Shown here: positions 26,253 to 34,642 of the stretch, piece after piece
Layout: every line of letters starts with the position of its first letter
How positions within the stretch are numbered: position 1 is the stretch's first letter
Source: Janthinobacterium rivuli
Lineage (GTDB): Bacteria > Pseudomonadota > Gammaproteobacteria > Burkholderiales > Burkholderiaceae_D
Assembly (NCBI RefSeq): GCF_029690045.1
Contig: NZ_CP121464.1
Span: forward strand, 2,170,001 to 2,234,000
Length of the DNA stretch: 64,000 nucleotides
Direction of reading: 5' to 3'
Notes under the pieces: generated by a model
Databases searched by the model: none
Told to the model about the DNA's origin: nothing
The model's input: only the letters and a program-made list of their open reading frames with translations
Program-made: the position numbers and the translations under genes

Positions 26253-26399
26253 CTATAAACCGCGCCCGCTGATCAGGCGCAGCAGCACCATGATCACGGC
26301 GACCACCAGCAGGATGTGGATGAAGCCGCCAATGGTATAGGAAGTTACCAGGCCCAGCAGCCAAAGAATAATGAGTACGACGGCGATTGTATACAGCAT
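26253..26399 (-). CDS. Lmo0937-family two-helix membrane peptide
   Basis: Peptide of 48 residues, almost wholly hydrophobic. Two helices are separated by a GLVTSYTIGGFIH turn and followed by LLRLISGRGL, the pattern of the Lmo0937 family of small membrane proteins found among stress genes. The start at 26399 is fixed by GGAGGA seven bases upstream. A perfect TGTACG-N4-CGTACA palindrome lies 158 bases upstream. Function unknown. Confidence 0.8.
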   Translation of the reverse strand: MLYTIAVVLIILWLLGLVTSYTIGGFIHILLVVAVIMVLLRLISGRGL

Positions 26400-26556
26400 G
26401 ATGTGTCCTCCGAGAGTAATGTGTGGATGACGGCGACTGCCTTGGCCTTGCAGGCGCTGGCGCGTGGCGCCGTCATCGGTTCTTGTCATTGCGCGGCGAC
26501 CGGGTCGCTGAACGCTGATGCCATGACTAAGTGTCTACTTTGTTTCCCTTGCCTTC

Positions 26557-26572
26557 TGTACGCTGTCGTACA
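26557..26572. promoter_or_regulatory. Palindrome TGTACG-N4-CGTACA, site 1
   Basis: Perfect 6-base arms around CTGT. It lies upstream of the Lmo0937-type gene and belongs to the recurring motif described in the findings. Confidence 0.6.
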
Positions 26573-26582
26573 CAAGGCTCAA

Positions 26583-26825
26583 CTAGCGCGAGCGGTCGGC
26601 GTGTTCATCGGCCATGCCCGGCACCCATGCCAGCATGCCGGCCATGCCGACGGCGCCCGCCAGGCAGCTGACCATGCCGCCCGTCAACAGCAGCATGACG
26701 CCGAACACGGGGCCGCCCGCTTGCGGCGCCAGGTCCAGCGCGCAGAAGCCCAGCGCGGTGGCCAGCAAGCCGCCGCCAATAAAGCCCAGCCAGATCCTGT
26801 TGCTGCCTGCCTTGTCGTCTTGCAT
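26583..26825 (-). CDS. Hypothetical small membrane protein
   Basis: Protein of 80 residues with two membrane helices (residues about 11-28 and 38-62) and a charged C-terminal tail with Asp, Glu and Arg. AAGGAG stands at a good distance from the ATG at 26825, which argues that it is real. No family recognised. It belongs with the small membrane proteins around it. A variant of the recurring palindrome lies 69 bases upstream. Confidence 0.65.
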   Translation of the reverse strand: MQDDKAGSNRIWLGFIGGGLLATALGFCALDLAPQAGGPVFGVMLLLTGGMVSCLAGAVGMAGMLAWVPGMADEHADRSR

Positions 26826-26893
26826 GGCTACTCCTTGATGACGTTTCGTTGAACTTTCCTGAATGCATCATCTCGCGCGACGGCAAGCTCATC

Positions 26894-26909
26894 TGTACGC
26901 CAACGAACA
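26894..26909. promoter_or_regulatory. Palindrome TGTACG-N4-CGAACA, site 2
   Basis: One mismatch in the second arm. It lies between the terminator of the 26991 gene and the small membrane protein starting at 26825. Confidence 0.5.
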
Positions 26910-26910
26910 T

Positions 26911-26944
26911 TGTTAAAAAGAAAACGCCCGGACAGGCCGGGCGT
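26911..26944 (-). terminator. Terminator of the glycine-zipper gene at 26991
   Basis: Eight-base-pair stem ACGCCCGG / CCGGGCGT, five-base loop. On the minus strand it is followed by a T-rich run. Confidence 0.8.
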
Positions 26945-26990
26945 GTATTCAGTTTGCAACGCATCGCGGCGCTGCGCTGCCTTGGGCAAC

Positions 26991-27644
26991 TTAGCCGATG
27001 GCGCGCAAGCCGCCGTTGACGACGCGCACGCGGTCGCCCTGGCGCCAGTTCGGCGCAGCGCTCTGATGTAGCGTGCGCGTCTTGCCGTTATCCAGGCGCA
27101 CGACGATGTTGTAGCTGCGCGTGGCGCGCACGCTGCCTTCGATCTGGTTGCCGGCCACTGCGCCGCCGACGGCACCCAGCACGGTAGCCAGCTGCTTGCC
27201 GTGGCCGCCGCCGACCTGGTTGCCGAGCAAGCCGCCGACGACGGCGCCGCCGGCCGCGCCCACGCCGCTGCCTTCGGCGCGCGTATTGACTTCATGGATG
27301 GCTTCGATCACGCCACAATTGCTGCATACCTGCGGCGCCGGGGCGGCCGCATATTGTGGCTGTGGCTGCGGCTGGCGCACCGGCTGCTGCTGTGGTTGCT
27401 GTTGCTGCTGTGGCGGCAGGGCGGCCAGCGGCTGCGCGCCGGACGCTTGCAAGTTCGCTTGCGGCTGGTTCGCCTGCAGGTTGGCCATTTGCTCGGCCGA
27501 GGTGCTGGCCGCCAGCGGCTGGCTATCGCCCTGGGAGGAAGGCAGCCAGCCCATCAGGGCAGCCGTGCCGACGCCGCAAAACAGCAGGACGGCGACGGCG
27601 GCGGCAAGCACCAGCGGATGGAGGGATTTGGTGGTGGTGGTCAT
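26991..27644 (-). CDS. Glycine-zipper 2TM-domain protein with Gln/Pro linker
   Basis: Protein of 217 residues. One N-terminal membrane anchor (residues about 9-32) leads to a long Gln/Pro-rich linker (residues about 75-105) and then the glycine zipper (GAAGGAVVGGLLGNQVGGGHGK and VLGAVGGAVAGNQIEG). A small beta domain ends in GDRVRVVNGGLRAIG. This is the SlyB/RcpA-like 2TM family. It resembles the lipoprotein at 36360 in its last 90 residues. The start at 27644 has AAGGAG. It is divergent from the Crp/Fnr gene, with a shared palindrome between them. It probably sits in the inner membrane and spans the periplasm. Confidence 0.85.
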   Translation of the reverse strand: MTTTTKSLHPLVLAAAVAVLLFCGVGTAALMGWLPSSQGDSQPLAASTSAEQMANLQANQPQANLQASGAQPLAALPPQQQQQPQQQPVRQPQPQPQYAAAPAPQVCSNCGVIEAIHEVNTRAEGSGVGAAGGAVVGGLLGNQVGGGHGKQLATVLGAVGGAVAGNQIEGSVRATRSYNIVVRLDNGKTRTLHQSAAPNWRQGDRVRVVNGGLRAIG

Positions 27645-27744
27645 GGAAGGCTCCTTGGTTTTTTTAAAATAATAAAAAGGGTGATGCGTGTTCTGCGTGT
27701 TATTTGCGTCTGTTGCCAGTGTGCTGTGCCGCTTGCTCCGCTTC

Positions 27745-27760
27745 CGTGCGTCACCGTACA
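27745..27760. promoter_or_regulatory. Palindrome CGTGCG-N4-CGTACA, site 3
   Basis: Between the divergent glycine-zipper and Crp/Fnr genes, 71 bases before the Crp/Fnr start. This position would allow autoregulation. Confidence 0.5.
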
Positions 27761-27830
27761 TACAGGGCCGGTACTGCACCGTAGGCTAAGTAAAAATTAT
27801 GTCGAGTTGTAACGACACCAAGGAAAAGCA

Positions 27831-28607
27831 ATGCCACTAACGAACGCCAGCACGACCCTGTCCCGCGATACAGGCCGATCCGGCCTGGGGTCGCCTGCGG
27901 GCGCGCCTGACGCCGGCAACCGCTTGCTGGCCAGCCTGCCCGAGCACGACTTGCGGCACCTGACCGCGCTGTTCGATAGCGTCACGGTCGAGGTAGGCGA
28001 GGTGCTGTACGAACCGGGCCAGCCTATCGGCCACATCTATTTCCCCGGCGATTGCCTGATTTCGCTGCTGGCCGTGGCGGAAGGCCGCATGACCCTGGAA
28101 GTGGGCTCCGTCGGCCGCGAAGGCGTGCTGGGCGCGTCCGTCGCGCTGGGTCATGACCTGGCGCAAGTGCGTGCCGTGGTGCAACGTTCCGGTACGGCCA
28201 GCCGTATCGCGCGGGCCGACTTCTGCGCCGAGTTCGCCCAGCTCGAGTCCCTGCAGCGTTTGCTGTACCGCTACACGGACACCCTGCTGGCGCAAGCCAT
28301 CCAGATTGCCGTGTGCAGCCGCTTCCACGTGCTCGAAGCGCGCCTGGCCCGTTCGCTGCTGATCACGCGCGACCGCCTGCAGTCCGAAAAATTTCACCTC
28401 ACGCATGAATTTCTCGCCCACACCCTGGGCGTGCGGCGGGTCGGCGTGACCAAGGCGGCCAGCGCGCTGCAACAGCAAAAACTCATCACCTACAGCCGCG
28501 GCAATATCGAGATCCTCGATTCTGCCGGCCTCGAAGCCGTTTCCTGCCGCTGTTACGAGCTGGTCAAGGATAGCGGCGCCATCGGCATGGCCAACGTCTT
28601 CGTCTGA
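27831..28607 (+). CDS. Crp/Fnr family transcriptional regulator
   Basis: Protein of 258 residues. The N-terminal cyclic-nucleotide-binding-like beta roll (residues about 35-150: GEVLYEPGQPIGHIYFPGDCLISLL) lacks the Arg-Ser pair of cAMP binders, and the FNR iron-sulfur cysteine cluster is also absent. The C-terminal winged helix (residues about 180-235) has THEFLAHTLGVRRVGVTKAAS as its helix-turn-helix. The effector is therefore unknown. AAGGAAAAGC precedes the ATG. It sits in the middle of the envelope-stress genes and is the best candidate to bind the recurring TGTRCG-N4-CGYACA palindromes. Confidence 0.88.
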   Translation: MPLTNASTTLSRDTGRSGLGSPAGAPDAGNRLLASLPEHDLRHLTALFDSVTVEVGEVLYEPGQPIGHIYFPGDCLISLLAVAEGRMTLEVGSVGREGVLGASVALGHDLAQVRAVVQRSGTASRIARADFCAEFAQLESLQRLLYRYTDTLLAQAIQIAVCSRFHVLEARLARSLLITRDRLQSEKFHLTHEFLAHTLGVRRVGVTKAASALQQQKLITYSRGNIEILDSAGLEAVSCRCYELVKDSGAIGMANVFV

Positions 28608-28673
28608 TTCTTCCCGCTTGCCTGCCTCAGGCTGGCCTTCATCCTTCCTGCTTTGATCCTTGTGCAGCAGACG

Positions 28674-28714
28674 CAAAAAAGCGGGGCGGGCGCCTGCGCA
28701 CCCACCCCGCTTTC
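28674..28714. terminator. Terminator between Crp/Fnr and OsmB-like genes
   Basis: GC-rich stem (GCGGGG-x-GGG paired with CCC-x-CCCCGC) next to an A6 run on the left. It is strongest for the minus-strand gene at 28726 and may also end the Crp/Fnr message. Confidence 0.75.
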
Positions 28715-28725
28715 TCGATCAACAA

Positions 28726-28944
28726 TTACTTCGGCTTGACCTGGTTACCGATCACGCCGCCGACGGCGGCGCCGCCGACTGCGCCGATGGCGCTGCCGCC
28801 CGTCAGCACGGAGCCGGCAACGGCGCCGACGCCAGCGCCGATGGCGGTGTTTTTATCCTGACCGGACATGTTGGCGCAAGCCGTCAAGCTCAGCAGCAGG
28901 GCGGCAACGGAAGTGGTAGCGGCGATTTTTTTAATGATTTGCAT
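28726..28944 (-). CDS. OsmB-like glycine-zipper lipoprotein
   Basis: Lipoprotein of 72 residues. The lipobox is LTAC (Cys at about residue 23). Two glycine-zipper helices follow (GAGVGAVAGSVLTGG and GAVGGAAVGGVIGNQ) and a short KPK tail. This is the size and layout of the osmotically inducible lipoprotein OsmB. GGAG stands upstream. A variant palindrome (TGTTCG-N4-CGCACA) lies 125 bases upstream. Confidence 0.85.
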   Translation of the reverse strand: MQIIKKIAATTSVAALLLSLTACANMSGQDKNTAIGAGVGAVAGSVLTGGSAIGAVGGAAVGGVIGNQVKPK

Positions 28945-29068
28945 GATAGTTCTCCTATGAATTCGGACCTCGTGGCGCCGGCATGGTATGGGCCGGTAAG
29001 ACTTCGTATCGCCACGTCTTGGGTGTTTCAGGCACGATTACAGAATAGGATTGTGGCAAGGCAGGGTC

Positions 29069-29084
29069 TGTTCGGCAACGCACA
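29069..29084. promoter_or_regulatory. Palindrome TGTTCG-N4-CGCACA, site 4
   Basis: Upstream of the OsmB-like gene; one position departs from the consensus. Confidence 0.4.
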
Positions 29085-29125
29085 TAGGGGTGTAACAATT
29101 GTAATCGTGCACGGCTGCGTATTTC

Positions 29126-31165
29126 TCAACGGCTTTTGCGCGGCGCCTTGCCCGGTTTCGGCGCCACCGGTTTCACGCGCGCCTGGGCCAGCAGTGCCGC
29201 GCATTCGCTATCTTCGACGGGGCCGGCATTGACCAGCGGCAGCAGCGCCGCCACGGGCGCCACCACGGCCAGCGCCAGTGCGCCACCGGCGCGCAGGGCC
29301 AGCACGCCCTTGTCCACGCTCACGTCGGGCTTGCTGAACGTGCCATGAACATACAGGGGCGAGCGCAGCGAAAAGACGCGCAAGCCCTTGCTGTCCGGCC
29401 GCAGGGTCAGGTCCAGCCGTTCATCGGCCAGGTTCACCGTGCCATCGATATTCAGGACGGCGTCATCCGTGTCGACGATGAACTGGCGTGTGCGCATCAA
29501 GCCCTTGGTGACGGCGAAGTCGGCGGCCATGCAGTTCAGCCTGACCTGCTTGTCGCCAGACAGTTTGGCCAGCACGACACTGCCGATATTCAAGCCCATT
29601 TCTTCCAGCAACAGTTTGCTGATGCTGCCCCGGTTGATCAGCGCGCGCACTTCGCCGTTCGAGCTGCCCAGCAGGGTGGCGACGGAATTGCCCGTGGCCG
29701 ACAGCGATGCATCGCCATTGATCTCGCCCACGCTCGCTTGCAGGGCGGGCAGGCGGGGAAACAGTTGCTGGATGTGCAGATGGCGGGCGCTGGCCTTGAG
29801 TTCGGCCGCGATGCCGTTGGCGATAACTTTGCCGCTGCCGTCGAGCTTGATTTGCGACGTCAGGGTGCCGCCCGCCACGTTGAAATTCAGGGGCGTGAGC
29901 GAGAGCACGCCGTCCGTCAGCACCACATGCGTGTCGAGCTTGCTGATCGGCAAATCAGCGTCGCGCGTGATCTTGTCGGCCGTGTAGCGCACGTCGGCGT
30001 CCAGGCTGGTCCAGCGCTCCGTCTTGAAGGTTTCCACCGGCAGCACGCGGCCGGCCGGCTGCGTCGACGGCACGCCCCGTTCCTTCTTGCTGGCGCTGGA
30101 ATCGGCACCCACCAGCGGACCGAGGTCGGAAAATTGCAGCAGGCGCGAATGGACTTCACCCGTCAGGCGCTTGCGCGGCGTGCTGGCGGAAAAGGCCAGC
30201 TTGCCGCTGATGTCGCTGGAGCCCACATTGCCGCTGAACTTGTCGTACACCCACTCGCCGCCGCGCGGCGCCAGGGTGCCCGTCAAATGGCCTTCCGTGC
30301 TGAAATGCGGCGTCTCCGGCAGCAGCACGCCCGTCAAGGGATACAGGCGGGCCATGCTGGGTCCGGATAGCTTCAGGCGCACGTCGAGCGCGGCCAGGTC
30401 TGTCGGGCGCGTCAGGGTGCCTTCGATGGCCACGCTGCTGCCGCTCGCGCGCATGTCGGCCTGGATGGGGAAGGGCGTGCCTTGCCGCTGCAGCGACAGC
30501 ACGCCGCCCGCCTTGCCGCCGCCCTTGACGGTTTCGCCGCGGTAGGTGCCCGACAGCGTCCACGCGATGCCATAGCGCGCATCGTCCGCGATGGTGTCGA
30601 CATCGGCGCGCATCGCCGTTTTGCTGACGCCATCGTCCAGATAGACGGTGCCCTTGCTGAAGACTACGCTTTGCAATTCCAGCTGCCACGGCGATGGCTG
30701 CTCCTGCTTGTCGAAGGTCCAGTTGTTTTTGCCATCCTTGCTGCGCAGCAAGCGCACCTGCGGCGTGTCGAAGCGCAATTGCGGGATGATGATTTTCTTG
30801 TCCAGCAGGGCCAGCGGGTTGAGCGAGAACGCCAGCTGGCTGACGGTGGCCAGCTGCGCCTGGCCATCCGTGTCCGTCATCGCGCTCGGGTTGCCCAGGC
30901 GCACGTCCTTGGCCTGCAGGTGCGGCCAGGGCAGATAGTCGCGCCAGGTTTTTTGCCCCGCGGTACCGGCTGGCTGATGCCACGTCAGCGCCAGGTCGCC
31001 GTCGATGGCGAATGGACGTCCCAGCGCGTCGCTGGCGCGCGCATTGAGCCAGGGCTTGGCGCGGTTCCAATCCATGTTCGACAGGACGATGGCGGCGGTG
31101 ACGGGCAGGGCGATGAGCACGGCGGTGCTGGCGAGGGCGATTTTCTGACGGCGGGAGAGCGGCAT
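29126..31165 (-). CDS. AsmA family protein
   Basis: Protein of 679 residues with an N-terminal membrane anchor (residues about 8-30). The AsmA N-terminal domain has WLNARASDALGRPFAIDGDL and the HLQAKDVRLGNP pattern. The C-terminal AsmA_2-type half has GDASLSATGNSVATLLGSSNGEV and a late Arg/Lys-rich tail. AsmA-like proteins bridge the inner and outer membrane and move or control phospholipids. The start is ATG at 31165 with AGAAAGAA; a TTG further upstream at 31186 is possible. It diverges from the DUF4398 lipoprotein gene. Confidence 0.85.
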   Translation of the reverse strand: MPLSRRQKIALASTAVLIALPVTAAIVLSNMDWNRAKPWLNARASDALGRPFAIDGDLALTWHQPAGTAGQKTWRDYLPWPHLQAKDVRLGNPSAMTDTDGQAQLATVSQLAFSLNPLALLDKKIIIPQLRFDTPQVRLLRSKDGKNNWTFDKQEQPSPWQLELQSVVFSKGTVYLDDGVSKTAMRADVDTIADDARYGIAWTLSGTYRGETVKGGGKAGGVLSLQRQGTPFPIQADMRASGSSVAIEGTLTRPTDLAALDVRLKLSGPSMARLYPLTGVLLPETPHFSTEGHLTGTLAPRGGEWVYDKFSGNVGSSDISGKLAFSASTPRKRLTGEVHSRLLQFSDLGPLVGADSSASKKERGVPSTQPAGRVLPVETFKTERWTSLDADVRYTADKITRDADLPISKLDTHVVLTDGVLSLTPLNFNVAGGTLTSQIKLDGSGKVIANGIAAELKASARHLHIQQLFPRLPALQASVGEINGDASLSATGNSVATLLGSSNGEVRALINRGSISKLLLEEMGLNIGSVVLAKLSGDKQVRLNCMAADFAVTKGLMRTRQFIVDTDDAVLNIDGTVNLADERLDLTLRPDSKGLRVFSLRSPLYVHGTFSKPDVSVDKGVLALRAGGALALAVVAPVAALLPLVNAGPVEDSECAALLAQARVKPVAPKPGKAPRKSR

Positions 31166-31249
31166 AAGCTGATTCTTTCTGTACAAGTAGTTGCGATGCT
31201 ACAGGAATCGCTCCAAGGCCGGGCCTGTTTCAGCTTTTGCTGGCGGACA

Positions 31250-31265
31250 CGTGCGCTGGCGCACG
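31250..31265. promoter_or_regulatory. Palindrome CGTGCG-N4-CGCACG, site 5a
   Basis: Perfect arms around CTGG, 157 bases before the DUF4398 lipoprotein start. Paired with site 5b, fifty bases away. Confidence 0.5.
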
Positions 31266-31299
31266 TTGCCAATGCAAGTATTGTCGATTTCTTACCCTA

Positions 31300-31315
31300 T
31301 GTGCGGCACCGAACG
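31300..31315. promoter_or_regulatory. Palindrome TGTGCG-N4-CGAACG, site 5b
   Basis: Weaker copy 50 bases (about five helix turns) from site 5a and 107 bases before the DUF4398 gene. Confidence 0.4.
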
Positions 31316-31421
31316 GATATGCGGGGAGCCGGAGCCTATAACGTCATACATCAAACGCAGTTCCTGATTCCAGATGCACAGCATCTAACCCTCACGCTTA
31401 ACATTCTCCAGGAGAAGAAAA

Positions 31422-31826
31422 ATGACAAACCGAGATTTCAAGATGTCCCCATTGGCCGCCTTGGCCGCCTGCGCCACCGCCGTTGTCCTGATGACGGGCT
31501 GCTCCAGCCTGAAAACGCCTGCCACGGCCGACGTCGCCGTCTCGCGCGCCGCCGTCGATAACGCCGCCAGCGCCGGTGCCGCCGACCTGGCACCCGATGA
31601 AATGCGTTCGGCCCGCGAAAAAATGCGCATGGCTAACCAGGCCCTGAAAGACCGCGACTACAAGATGGCGCGCGACCTGGCCGACCAGGCGCAAGCCGAT
31701 GCCAAGCTGGCGCAAAGCAAGGCCAACTCGGCCAAGGCCACCAGTGCCGCCGATGAAATCAACGAGAACATCCGCGTCATGCGCGAAGAGCTCGACCGTG
31801 CCAATCAGCAAGCCCCAAAACAATAA
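31422..31826 (+). CDS. DUF4398 lipoprotein
   Basis: Protein of 134 residues with a lipoprotein signal (MTGCSS, Cys at about residue 27). An alpha-helical, Ala-rich DUF4398 domain follows with the family's APDEMRSAREKMRMANQALKD and ARDLADQAQADAKLAQSKA. It is periplasmic and likely coiled. AGGAGAAG precedes the ATG. The OmpA gene 32 bases downstream carries the same kind of domain, so the two probably work together. Confidence 0.82.
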   Translation: MTNRDFKMSPLAALAACATAVVLMTGCSSLKTPATADVAVSRAAVDNAASAGAADLAPDEMRSAREKMRMANQALKDRDYKMARDLADQAQADAKLAQSKANSAKATSAADEINENIRVMREELDRANQQAPKQ

Positions 31827-31858
31827 GCCACAACAATAACTAATAACAGGATTCCATC

Positions 31859-32758
31859 ATGAAAAAAGCTACCTACACCACCATTCCCGGCCTGCTGGCC
31901 ATGGCCGCCTTTGTTGCCGCCTGCAGCTCCGCACCGACCACCACCAGCCTGCTCGACCAGACGCGCGGCGACTACATGGCGGCGCAATCGAACCCGATCG
32001 TGTCGACCTATGCGCCACGCGAATTCCGCGAAGCGAGCGCTGCGCTGGAAGCGGCGAACGCGGCCGCCACGCGCCAGGAAGATAGCGAAAAAGTCGACAA
32101 GCTGGCCTACCTGGCCAAGCAAAAGATAGCCACGGCGCAGGAAGTCGCCAAGCAGAAGGCGGCGGAAGCCGATATCGCCAACGCCGGCAAGCAGCGCGAT
32201 CAGTTGCGCCTCGATGCGCGCACGCAGCAGGCTGACCAGGCCACGGCCCGCGCCCAGTCGGCGCAAGCGGATGCGGAAGCGGCCAAGGCCCAGGCGCAAG
32301 CGGCCGAAGCGTCGGCCCGCGATGCGCAAGCCCGCGCCGCCGGACTCGAAGCGCAGCTGGCCGATCTGGCCGCCAAGAAAACCGAACGCGGCATGGTGAT
32401 CACCCTGGGCGACGTGCTGTTTGGCACGGACAAGGCGAACCTGACGGCCGATGGCGCGAATACGGCGCGCAAGCTGGCCGATGTGCTGAAAAACAATCCG
32501 CAGCGCACCGTGCTGATCGAAGGCTTTACGGATAGCACGGGCGGCTCCGCGCACAACCTGGAATTGTCGCAACGCCGCGCCGAATCCGTGCGCAACGCGC
32601 TGCTGGAGCAAGGCATCAGCCGCGACCGCATCGCCACCAAAGGCTATGGCGCCGCCTATCCGGCCGCCGGCAACGACACGGCGGCAAACCGCCAGCTGAA
32701 TCGCCGTGTGGAAATCGTCTTGTCCGAGGACAACACGGCCATTCCCGCCCGCCGCTAA
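31859..32758 (+). CDS. OmpA-family lipoprotein with DUF4398 coiled coil
   Basis: Protein of 299 residues with a lipobox (VAAC, Cys at about residue 22). A DUF4398-like helical region is followed by a long Ala/Gln coiled coil (residues about 95-170) and an OmpA domain (residues about 180-290: GDVLFGTDKANLTADG, EGFTDSTGG, LSQRRAESVRNALL, and NRRVEIVLS). It should bind peptidoglycan from the outer membrane. It is co-transcribed with the DUF4398 lipoprotein just upstream. Confidence 0.88.
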   Translation: MKKATYTTIPGLLAMAAFVAACSSAPTTTSLLDQTRGDYMAAQSNPIVSTYAPREFREASAALEAANAAATRQEDSEKVDKLAYLAKQKIATAQEVAKQKAAEADIANAGKQRDQLRLDARTQQADQATARAQSAQADAEAAKAQAQAAEASARDAQARAAGLEAQLADLAAKKTERGMVITLGDVLFGTDKANLTADGANTARKLADVLKNNPQRTVLIEGFTDSTGGSAHNLELSQRRAESVRNALLEQGISRDRIATKGYGAAYPAAGNDTAANRQLNRRVEIVLSEDNTAIPARR

Positions 32759-32845
32759 GCCGCGTCCGTTGACGCGGGAGTAGAAAGGCAGCACCGGCCG
32801 AAGCTTGGCCGGTGGATACCCATGCAAGACTTGAAAGGAAACATC

Positions 32846-33382
32846 ATGACCCAAACATCTGTTGAGATTCCAGCTGGCATCGATACGGCAGCCATCCGCG
32901 CTGCCGCCAAAAACCTGGACGACGGCGCCGTGACGGCCGGCTACCAGGCCGACCGCCAGGAGTTGATCACCCTGTTGAATGGGGCGCTGGCCACCGAACT
33001 GGTGTGTATTGCGCGCTATAAACGTCATTACTACACCGTGAGCGGGCGCGACAACGGCAGCATCAAGGCCGAGTTCCTGGAACATGCGCAGCAGGAGCAG
33101 GAGCACGCCGACTGGCTGGCCGAACGCATCGTGCAATTGAATGGCAAGCCAGATTTTAATCCTGCAACATTGCTTGCGCGTAGCCATGCCGAGTATGATG
33201 ACTCTGAAGACGTGCAAAGTATGGTGCGTGCCAATCTGATCGCGGAACGGGTAGCGATCGAGTCGTATCGCCAGATGATCGTGAAAATCGGCGACAAAGA
33301 CCCGACCACACGCCATTTGTTGATCAAGATCATGGCTGTCGAGGAAGAGCACGCCGATGATATGCGCGATCTGATGGAATAG
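32846..33382 (+). CDS. Ferritin-like (bacterioferritin/Dps-type) protein
   Basis: Four-helix-bundle protein of 178 residues. Carboxylate and His ligands appear in the right order for a di-iron or bacterioferritin fold: ATELVCIARYKRHYY in helix A, EHAQQEQEHADWLAERI in helix B, ANLIAERVAIESYRQMI in helix C and IMAVEEEHADDMRDLM in helix D. It probably stores or oxidises iron during stress. The start at 32846 has AAAGGAA; an ATG at 32822 would add eight residues. Confidence 0.82.
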   Translation: MTQTSVEIPAGIDTAAIRAAAKNLDDGAVTAGYQADRQELITLLNGALATELVCIARYKRHYYTVSGRDNGSIKAEFLEHAQQEQEHADWLAERIVQLNGKPDFNPATLLARSHAEYDDSEDVQSMVRANLIAERVAIESYRQMIVKIGDKDPTTRHLLIKIMAVEEEHADDMRDLME

Positions 33383-33440
33383 TGTTTTTGAGTAAAGTAG
33401 GTATAGTAACTACATTCATCCACAGCTAAGGAGCTAAACC

Positions 33441-33743
33441 ATGTTGGAAAACAATATCACCACCGTCAATAACGATGTCAAAACCCTGGTCAAGGATGCG
33501 CAAGCCCTGTTCAGCGCCGCTGCCGCCCTGACGGGCGAAAAAGCCGACGAAGTGCGCGTCAAGGGCATGAAAACCCTGGACGCCGCCCTGGCCAAGGCGC
33601 ATGAAGCGCAGGCGTCGGCCATCGTTGCCACCAAGCAGATGGCTGCCCAGGCTGACGGCTATGTCAAGGAAAACCCATGGCGCACCGTGGCTGTCGCCGC
33701 TGGCGTCGGCGTGCTGGTCGGCTTCATCCTGGGCCGCAAGTAA
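33441..33743 (+). CDS. DUF883 family protein (ElaB/YqjD type)
   Basis: Protein of 100 residues. It is helical with one C-terminal membrane anchor (residues about 75-98, ending GVLVGFILGRK) and the DUF883 pattern ENPWRTVAVAAGVGVLVG. E. coli ElaB and YqjD bind ribosomes and tie them to the membrane in stationary phase. AAGGAG precedes the ATG. It is the first gene of the classical three-gene ElaB/YqjE/YqjK-type operon. Confidence 0.88.
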   Translation: MLENNITTVNNDVKTLVKDAQALFSAAAALTGEKADEVRVKGMKTLDAALAKAHEAQASAIVATKQMAAQADGYVKENPWRTVAVAAGVGVLVGFILGRK

Positions 33744-33761
33744 TCCACTGTCAGGAGCGAT

Positions 33762-34148
33762 ATGGACAAGTCTGCTTCGTCTCACCAGGGGCCGGGATTG
33801 ATCGGCTCGGTTGCCGGCCTGGCCAAAAACGCCGTCGGACTGATGTTGTCGCGGCTGGAACTGGCCACCATCGAACTGTCGGAAGTGCGCAATCACATGC
33901 TGCAGCTGATTGTCATTTTCGCGCTGGCGACCGTGGCGGGCTTGTTTGCCATCGCTTACGGCAGCGTGCTGATCGTCTTCCTGGCCTGGGATAGCCTGGG
34001 CTGGAAGATCCTGGCGATCATGACGGTCGTGTTCGTACTGCTGGCCATCGCGCTGGTGATGTATGCGCGCGCCATGCTGCGTCAAGGAAAGCTGTCCATG
34101 CCGGCCACCATGGCGGAATTGAAGGCTGACCGCGACATGCTGATGTAA
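33762..34148 (+). CDS. YqjE / phage-holin-3_6-family membrane protein
   Basis: Protein of 128 residues with two or three membrane helices (residues about 45-70 and 75-100) and the family N-terminus GLIGSVAGLAKNAVGLMLSRLELA. Database names call this 'phage holin family', but no phage genes are nearby, and YqjE is a chromosomal stress-operon protein. It starts 18 bases after the DUF883 gene. Confidence 0.85.
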   Translation: MDKSASSHQGPGLIGSVAGLAKNAVGLMLSRLELATIELSEVRNHMLQLIVIFALATVAGLFAIAYGSVLIVFLAWDSLGWKILAIMTVVFVLLAIALVMYARAMLRQGKLSMPATMAELKADRDMLM

Positions 34149-34169
34149 GCGGCCTCACGAGGAGAATTC

Positions 34170-34508
34170 ATGTCGGAAAACGACAAACTGGCGGCGCAAG
34201 CCGCCCGCAAGCGCCTGCTGATCGCCCAGGGCGAAATGTACCGCGTGGGCATCGTGCATGCGCGCGCCAACGTGGGCTACGCATTGCGTCCCGAGTCGAT
34301 GCTGCAGGGCGTGGTCGAGACGGCGGTCGGCTTTGCCGGCCACCGCGTCGAATCCCTGCTGGCGCCGGGCGGCATGCGTTTGCAAGGCGCCATGCCTTAC
34401 GTGCTGACGGCGCTGTCCTTTATCGGACGCAAGAAACTGGTCAAGCCGGCCCTGGTCCTTGTGGCCGTGGCCGCCGTTGCCGCCAGCTGGCTGCGCCGCA
34501 AGCGCTGA
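34170..34508 (+). CDS. YqjK-like operon protein
   Basis: Protein of 112 residues with a charged N-terminal helix, a middle amphipathic part (RPESMLQGVVETAVGFAGHRVESLL) and one C-terminal membrane helix (KPALVLVAVAAVAASWLRRKR). The position after DUF883 and YqjE genes fits YqjK. Sequence similarity to E. coli YqjK is weak by eye. GAGGAG precedes the ATG. A terminator follows at 34530. Confidence 0.7.
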   Translation: MSENDKLAAQAARKRLLIAQGEMYRVGIVHARANVGYALRPESMLQGVVETAVGFAGHRVESLLAPGGMRLQGAMPYVLTALSFIGRKKLVKPALVLVAVAAVAASWLRRKR

Positions 34509-34529
34509 ACGCCAGCCGTGTTGCACAGG

Positions 34530-34556
34530 AACGCCGTCATTGACGGCGTTTTTTTT
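34530..34556 (+). terminator. Terminator of the DUF883-YqjE-YqjK operon
   Basis: Stem ACGCCGTCA / TGACGGCGT followed by T8, about 20 bases after the YqjK-like stop. Confidence 0.92.
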
Positions 34557-34642
34557 GCCCGTACCCAAGGTCCGGCGCAGACAGGCGCAATCCCTTACAA
34601 TGATTTACGCTGCACCCGCGCGGCGGATAGAGGGCCATCTTG

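Noticed and set aside
27356..27667. Plus-strand frame of 103 residues opposite the glycine-zipper gene
   Set aside because: Repeats of Ala, Arg and Val come from the Gln/Pro codons of the real gene read backwards.
33762..34148. Phage holin
   Set aside because: The family name suggests phage, but the gene is the YqjE member of a chromosomal stress operon and no phage gene is near.
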